From the NCBI GenBank assembly GCA_029959195.1, contig CP114118.1, positions 744,001 through 808,000 of the forward strand: DNA of 64,000 bases, written 5' to 3'. Position numbers and translations under genes: made by a program. Below, piece by piece: positions 57,981-64,000 of this stretch (positions are counted from its first letter, which is position 1; the number at the start of each line of letters is the position of its first letter). Origin of the DNA: Dictyophora rubrovolvata (taxonomy: Eukaryota; Basidiomycota; Agaricomycetes; Phallales; Phallaceae). Below the pieces are notes generated by a model. The model made no database searches and had not been told where the DNA came from. It worked only from the letters and a program-made list of their open reading frames with translations.

Positions 57981-60900
57981 ATGCTTTCATCTTCACAAGC
58001 AAGCATTGCACATGCCTCGACACAAGCTCCTATCAAAGTGTTTCTTCGAAATATCCGATCCACTTTTGAGACGGTGGAAGATGTGGAAAATCTGCTATTA
58101 GAGGCCTTAGCATCCCTTAAACTCGTTCCTACCGGGTTCAGTGTTCACGAACCTCCTTCCATCACTTCCGAGGAAGTTCTGAATGCCATTCCAACTATTC
58201 AACATTCTATTCAAACTTCTGTTCTTCCTGTTTGGTTTGAGGCCTTGAAGTCGTCTGGTCATTTGACATTGATTAAGCAATTGTTCTGCCCTTCAAAACA
58301 TAATGCCACAGGGCTAGACAACGCGACCGCGATAGAAATCGCAAGAAATGGGCTTTCTAGCGTTCTCGCTTTCATCTCCACTCTGGACGTTAACGCCTTA
58401 GGACCCAGAGAGCTGCTTGATTTTTGTTTATCGGTTCTGCGAGATATCTCTTCTTTATACCCATTGGACGTCGTGTTTGAAAGCATCTTCCTCTCCAATC
58501 ATACCCATCAGAAAGACGATAGTGTCCTCCATCAATGCTGGGAAGATTATGTACGAAGTGCTGCTTCTCTATCTGGGAAAGTGACGAACGTTCTCCACGA
58601 TACACAATTCATTCATCTTAATCAAGGCGTAGAGCACGGGTCTGTATTTATCTACTTTGGAGTTTTATCTCACGCTGAAAGTGCCTTTAGACCATACTTA
58701 TCATCGATCTGCATTGCATCAGAACGTGCTTTATTCAAGGCATCACAGAAACCTCTAACAGGTATTGTTCTTCTCAAATTCTGACGTGTTCCTTCAAAAC
58801 CAAATCTTCTGAAGATACCATTACGCAGGCATTGTCACATCTTTTTCTCAAGCTCGTCAATCAAGGGTTGTTTCCTTCAGTTAAACCTGATTCAACTGCT
58901 CAGCCATCCTTTTTTGCCTTGACGCTACCTATGATACAACGTCGACTCCAGTTGAAGCAATCGTATGCGGCATCATCTAACGTGGCTTCATCTTCGTATA
59001 CGGAAACATGGCGCACGACGGTACAAGCCCTTCCTTTCTTATCCCAGCAAGTGTTCATTAGGTCTTTGTTCGCTTCCCTCGACATTGAAACAGGAATCGA
59101 TGTGTCATCGAAATCGCTTCAAAGGATTAACGGTGGTGTACCCCTCCTCCTTGGAGTACTAGGAGGACCTACTTCCAGCTCACCTCTGGAGGCGGATAAT
59201 ATAATGAAAATGATTTTGGCAGTTCTTCTCAGTTCAGGCAAATCATGGGATCTGGGTCTAGTCCGGGTTGTAATATGTTGGGTAGCGGATCCGAAGGCGT
59301 CCATTATAAATGAAGGAGGTATGTAAGCCCCTAAGATTTGAATTTTTATTCTCACGATGAGCAATAGCACTATCGAAATTTCTTAACGAAGTTCTAGACG
59401 TCTGGACAAACCCCGACCATATTAGACATTCACTATACTTAAGACAGCGCTGTAAGCCCTTTTTCTTTCTTTCTTACTCACCTTGTCTTACCCTATTAGA
59501 TGTATCGTCTCTCTTTCTCATGACAATTGTTGCGCTGCCTCAGTCTTCGAATACGTTACAACAGCTGTCTTTTTCATCCCCATTCATCTCATCGATATCT
59601 ACCTTCCTGTCACATACTGACCTGTCCATTCGCCAATGCGGGATGCTCGTAGCTGAAGTTGTAGCCGAAAGATGTCGACAGAAGCTTGACTTCGGCGGGT
59701 GGGATGGGACTGGGGAGCACGTTGAATGGCTTCGAGTTATGCGAAGATGGGTGAATGACTGGTCCAGAGAGGCATTTGACGTTTCTGAATCAATAGATGT
59801 ACCAGTTGCGTCGGGGGTTGACCAAGAAGATTCGTTAAATACGGAAGCCGTTACCGTCCCGGAAGCGGTTGTGGATTCAGATGATGAGTCGCTGACTGGT
59901 TATTCCCCTTCGGATGGTTCATCTCGGCCACCGTCTCCAACGCCGTCAGAGCTTGAAGAAATGGAAAAGGACCCTACATTACGCGTTGGACGTTCAAAAC
60001 CTATTCCCAGACCTGTGTACTTGGCTCAGCTCGTGTCGCTCTTGCGGAAAAGTAGTGGGGATGAGAAGGATACTATTGAAATTATTGAAGTTATATTAAA
60101 TTCGGCCGAGCTCTTAATCAGGAGAAAGAAAGGGTTTGGGTATGAGCTGGGTTTGTAGTTGGTTTGTTGTGTATATGAAAAGTACTAATTAAAGCTCACA
60201 GAAGAAAACGCCGTACAATTAACGATTTCATTACTCATGCTTCGCGATAAATATGAGATAGACGGTTTCAATGAGAAAAGACAAGCAGCTCTTATAGCTC
60301 TGGTAGAGTGTTGCCCTAAGCAGGTTGCTCAGTACGTCATTCGTTTTACTTTTCGTTTTGATTTTAGCATGACACTTTCATTCCAGAACTCTCATTGAAC
60401 AATTCTTTACAAACCAATATTCAACAACGGATCGATTAATGATCCTTACTGTCCTCGCTTTGGGAGCTCGGACATTGGCTGGACTGGCTGATTCACCTAC
60501 GCCCGAAAGCTCAAATCCAAAAATCATGTTTCCCAGTAAATTGCTTCCACCCCCTTTACACCACCGATATGCTACACGCGAAGAAAACCAACAAATGCAG
60601 GTTCAAAAGGTTTTAGGTGGGATAACTCGTCTAGCATTGGATAAAAGCAAGGATGAGGCTGAAGAGGCTTTGATCGCGACTGGGAACAAAGAGATTCCTC
60701 GCACACGTATGCTGAGACTTGGTTCTACTGCGAAAGGCCGTCGAGTTGAGATCTTGGGACCGACATCATCTGCTTTGACAAAGCCCTCGCTGCTACAATC
60801 TCGGGACTCCTTTGTCACCCTGGCTGCTGAGTATTTCATCATGCCATTGGTTAATCATATGTGGCTTTATCTCCGTGACACCGATACAAGAATCCGAAAA

Positions 60901-61383
60901 GACGCAACTGGATCCGCAATTGTATTGGATACCACTGTCCTGGCCCAGTTTTTGAATACTTTGGCAGTCCTAGCTCATGCAGCCAGGAACTCACCCGCGT
61001 TTCTAAGCATTATCGCTCCCGCATCTATTGAGATTGCTCTTACGCTGGGCAGTCGTCCAATTGAAGCTCGAGGGGAAAGTATACAACCCGCTACTTCTCT
61101 TGCCACAGCTACGCCTGCGACGGTATTAACCGCTGCTATGGAACTTACCCTGCTGGGTCTGGACGCGAGCACATCTTTGGACAATGGACAGACACTAGCT
61201 TTGGAAAATACCGCGCTACTGATGGCTGTCAGTACTTGGGCGGGAGAAATTCTCAACATTCTTGATAAGGGTCAGCATATGCTGAAAGGTGGGGGCGATT
61301 TGGAAGGAAGATTGAATGCACTAGTCGCAGGAGTGGTTATCAAAATCGAAAAAATCACCGACAAGTGGGGACGGGCGATGTGA
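57981..61383 (+). CDS. TEL2: TEL2 (TELO2), PIKK-maturation factor
   Basis: TEL2 is the HEAT-repeat subunit of the TTT complex that stabilises TOR, ATM/ATR and related kinases with Hsp90 and R2TP. Start MLSSSQASIAHASTQAPIKV. The helical repeats run through several exons (VEDVENLLLEALASLKLV; LPMIQRRLQLKQSYAASS; RINGGVPLLLGVLGGP). The signature part is FLSHTDLSIRQCGMLVAEVV, then an acidic linker with a Ser-Pro-rich stretch (TGYSPSDGSSRPPSPTPSEL), the likely CK2-type site region linking to R2TP, and RPVYLAQLVSLLRK. The C-terminal block starts ENAVQLTISLLMLRDKY and continues MILTVLALGARTLAGLADSP and SFVTLAAEYFIMPLVNHMWL; stop TGA at 61381-61383. Naming rests on the linker plus the C-terminal domain; the CK2 idea is inference. 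An (AT)n run follows at about 61416-61433. Confidence 0.85.
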
Positions 61384-61616
61384 ATCTTGAACCCGGCCTG
61401 AGTTGGTGTTTAACAATATATATATATATATATGAAGTTAATTTATTCATAAGTTTCGTGGGTATGCTCAAACATTGAAAATTGAATAGTGACTCAATAG
61501 TCGATTAAAGAGACGATCACGTGTTTCGCGCTAAATATAATATCGTCAATGCAGCTGATAACTGAAGTAATCCCATTCGATTCACCTCGACTTTTTTCCT
61601 CAGACTGGCGTTTCAA

Positions 61617-62961
61617 ATGTCGAAGGAGGATGTGCAGAGTCTTATCCACAGCGCCTCTGTAGATGCAAAGTCAAAACACGTGTTAGTGATTCATGGAGGA
61701 GCAGGAACGATGAATAAACGAGGTGCAACTCCGGAGCAAAGAGTTGCGTATCACACGGCATTGCAAGAGGCTTTGATTGCAGGCTATAATGTTCTCAGTG
61801 AAGGAGGAGAGGCACTGGATGCTGTCGTCGCTGCTGTATCCAGTATGGAAGGCATGTTTCTTTCAGAACGATCTATCTTGTCAGGTCGTTGCTCATCTCT
61901 CAAAGATAATCCACTTTTCAATGCCGGGAAAGGTGCTGTTTTCAATGCAGCAGGAAAGGTTTGACATCTCAATTTCACTGGGTTCTCCAGATCCCCCAGA
62001 ACATGAATTAACATCGCGCGTTTATGATTCTCGCATATTTAGAATGAGTTAGAGACCTCGGTAATGTTAACAAAGCCTCCAGTATCATATGGGAATATTC
62101 CTGAAACACGACGTGGGCTTTCAATTACCCTGATTACTCGCGCCAAAAACCCCTCGAAGCTTGTCCGGGAATTATACCTCCACCCTGACGTTGTTCCACA
62201 TCCCATGGTGTCTGGTGTGACAGCCGAAGATATTGGAGCTAGTCTTGGCGTAGAATTAGTCGATCCTTCCTATTTTTATACCGAAAGGAGATGGAAGGAG
62301 CACCGACAAGGATTGGGTCTTCCTGAGGAACCTCTACCATATCCGACTGATGGAGGAGCAAACGTTATACCCGTACCTCTCGATCAGCTTCCCACTGGAA
62401 CTGTCGGCGCCGTCGCGTTAGACATAAGAGGATGTATCGCGACTCTCACAAGCACCGGAGGAAGAACAAACAAATTAGTCGGAAGAATAGGCGATACTCC
62501 AATCATGGGTGCTGGATTCTGGGCAGAAGAGTGGAAAACTAAACGGTGGTTCAAGACCAGGTCTAAGGCCGTAGGAGTGTCCGGTACAGGTGATGGAGAC
62601 GTAAGTTCACAGCACCCAACGCGACTCTAAGGTTTTAACCGCTATTGAAATTTAGTATTTCATTCGTTTGAATACAGCTGCAACGTTGGTCAGCAGAATG
62701 AAATTTAAGCATGAGTCGTTAGCGAAAGCTTCAAAGCACGTCGTTGAGGATCTTCGACGGGACAATGGAGTTGGCGGATTGATAAGTCTCGATAGTAAGG
62801 GAAATGGTGCGTAGTAACCCCTAAAATTCACCCAATCTTCCCAACCATTTTTTTTTCTGGAAGTCTCCACTCCTCTGAACAGTAGCGGAATGTACCGGGG
62901 AGTAATTCGAGAAGACGGAGAGCCAAGAACTGCGATTTTTGACGACGAGACTCTCGAATAG
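61617..62961 (+). CDS. Isoaspartyl peptidase/L-asparaginase (Ntn-hydrolase)
   Basis: Threonine-nucleophile enzyme that cleaves isoaspartyl peptides and asparagine after self-processing. Start MSKEDVQSLIHSASVDAKSK, then VLVIHGGAGTMNKRG, LSEGGEALDAVVAAVSSMED and NPLFNAGKGAVFNAAGK. Next exons: NELETSVMLTKPPVSYGNIP, NPSKLVRELYLHPDVVPHPM, and the nucleophile segment LPTGTVGAVALDIRGCIATL, where cleavage before the T of TVGAVALD would create the N-terminal Thr, then TSTGGRTNKLVGRIGDTPIM and AVGVSGTGDGDYFIRLNTAA. The end is REDGEPRTAIFDDETLE with TAG. One intron at 61852-61905 appears to be of the GC-AG class and is also in frame. The motif set is complete, so it should be active. Confidence 0.92.
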
Positions 62962-63500
62962 TTTAACCGCGTCAATTTTGTTCGAGAGTTCAAAATTTGT
63001 CAATCTTTTTCAATAGACGTATGTTTATGATGATTTGTGGATGGCGTCTGGCATGATTAACATACCATACACGCGCCTTCAATGCAGTCTATTTCAATTT
63101 TCGTTAGGACCGATTAAAAATTTTCTTGGCAAGATCTTATTCAAAGTGTCCGGAACAAGACCGCCAGAATTTGAAAGTGTAAAGACACTTTCTCTAGGGT
63201 CTCGAAAACAAGGGATAGCGATCGCTTTCTCTCAAGTTGAATTTTATCAGGCTGCAAATTTAATAATGGTGAACTAGATAAAACCACCGATATGGACGGA
63301 CCTTCGATATTCACTATCTCTGTGACTGGAATGGTTATTTTAAGCTAACGGTTAAGTCAGCTCTCGTAGGTGCGACGGGCATGAAAAATGAATATTTCAA
63401 TTCACTCAGGGAAAACAGAGCACGCGTACTACGGCCCGTAAGGGACCTATGGAGGTGATCCTGATGAGAAGGTTGGATGTGATCGCGGAGAAGCATTAGT
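62962..63500. other. Intergenic between convergent genes
   Basis: About 540 bases between the asparaginase stop (+) and the SDR stop (-). A plus-strand frame at 63035-63277 has no supporting feature. Confidence 0.5.
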
Positions 63501-64000
63501 TTATTGGAGGTTCACGAAGAGTCCTCCATCAACGAGAAGACTGGCTCCAGTGATATACTTTGCAAGGTCACTAGCCAAAAACACCACAGGTCCCGCAATA
63601 TCATCCGGCTCTATAGAAAATTGAGGTTCATTGGCGATATGACAATCATTTCAAGGCTACCTCCCAGTCGGCCTAACGCAGTCCTCTGCTCCATGTACTT
63701 CCGTTTTTCAGAATTCGATAGGTCTTCCTTATTGATATCTGTTAGAATGGTGCCAGGCAAAATGGCATTGCATCGGATATTGTATTTCCCTAATGCGACG
63801 GCGCATGATTGCATGAGAGATAAGATACCCGCTTTGGTCGGGGTATAATGACTGTTTTGGAAACGTTAAGCTCAAAGGCTGCATTGAAGAATTAAAGAGC
63901 CTACCATTGAAATTCACCACCGACAAGAGCAGAAATAGATGAAATTGCTACGATGGAACCACCTTGTGGATTTTGTTCTCTCATTTGGATGGCGACCTCT
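63501..64000 (-). CDS. Short-chain dehydrogenase, L-rhamnose 1-dehydrogenase-like (partial, runs off window)
   Basis: The 3' part of a classical SDR; the N-terminal NAD-binding Gly motif lies beyond the right edge. Visible on the minus strand: [20 protein letters not shown] then [11 protein letters not shown], the active-site segment [20 protein letters not shown] (YxxxK = YTPTK), [36 protein letters not shown] and the last exon [20 protein letters not shown] then [19 protein letters not shown] at 63501. The catalytic Ser (AISSIS), Tyr and Lys are present. The PGTI.T.IN and DGG.FVNLQ tail match what I recall of fungal L-rhamnose 1-dehydrogenases; sorbose reductase or another sugar SDR is possible. 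At least three short introns lie in the visible part. Confidence 0.85.

Overview
The window reads as nuclear DNA of a mushroom-forming basidiomycete (Agaricomycete). Almost every gene is cut by many short introns of about 50-65 bases with GT..AG ends. Genes are close together on both strands. Several families are typical of that class: a DUF6535 membrane protein, a CYP63-type P450, a DUF2235 hydrolase and a very large multi-pass protein that I know only from basidiomycetes. The genus cannot be named from the sequence. Coordinates given for genes span start codon to stop codon and include introns; splice sites were read by eye.

Layout. 1-3158 is gene-poor and decayed: a broken copy of the neighbouring secreted-protein gene, a short tandem duplication, and an inverted pair of telomere-like motifs. 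3159-9680 holds a secreted protein of unknown role (-) and a type-B carboxylesterase with a lectin-like N-terminus (+). 9680-12902 holds two transcription-factor genes side by side on the minus strand, an HMG-box protein and a small forkhead-like protein in five exons. 14585-17735 is a DUF6535 protein. 18216-23116 is a divergent pair, GPI16 (GPI transamidase) and AFG2 (AAA-ATPase of ribosome maturation), whose start codons are only 68 bases apart. 24486-29889 is another divergent pair, a large KH-domain RNA-binding protein and the cap-binding protein eIF4E. 30867-38214 holds an uncharacterised protein, an enoyl-CoA hydratase/isomerase, a two-domain sulfurtransferase and a DUF2235 hydrolase. 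38340-41626 holds a phytase-like secreted protein and, beside it, a truncated pseudogene copy of the same gene. 42449-50092 has the giant membrane protein and the P450, tail to tail. 50093-53141 is a 3 kb gene-free stretch carrying a 169-bp MITE with near-perfect terminal inverted repeats and TA at both sides. 53142-62961 is a compact housekeeping block: RRP36, PEX16 (only 48 bases apart), an unrecognised gene, TEL2 and an isoaspartyl peptidase/asparaginase. A sugar dehydrogenase (SDR, L-rhamnose dehydrogenase-like) runs off the right edge.

Most genes are ordinary cellular machinery: ribosome assembly (AFG2, RRP36), translation and mRNA control (eIF4E, KH protein), GPI anchoring, peroxisomes (PEX16, perhaps the hydratase), PIKK maturation (TEL2) and secreted or lipid-active enzymes. 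I did not find a clear new multi-gene system. The best leads are the forkhead/HMG pair, the two duplicated-and-decayed gene copies, the MITE, the paired unknown repeat at 35.1 and 38.9 kb, a GC-AG intron, and several conserved-looking proteins with no assigned role.
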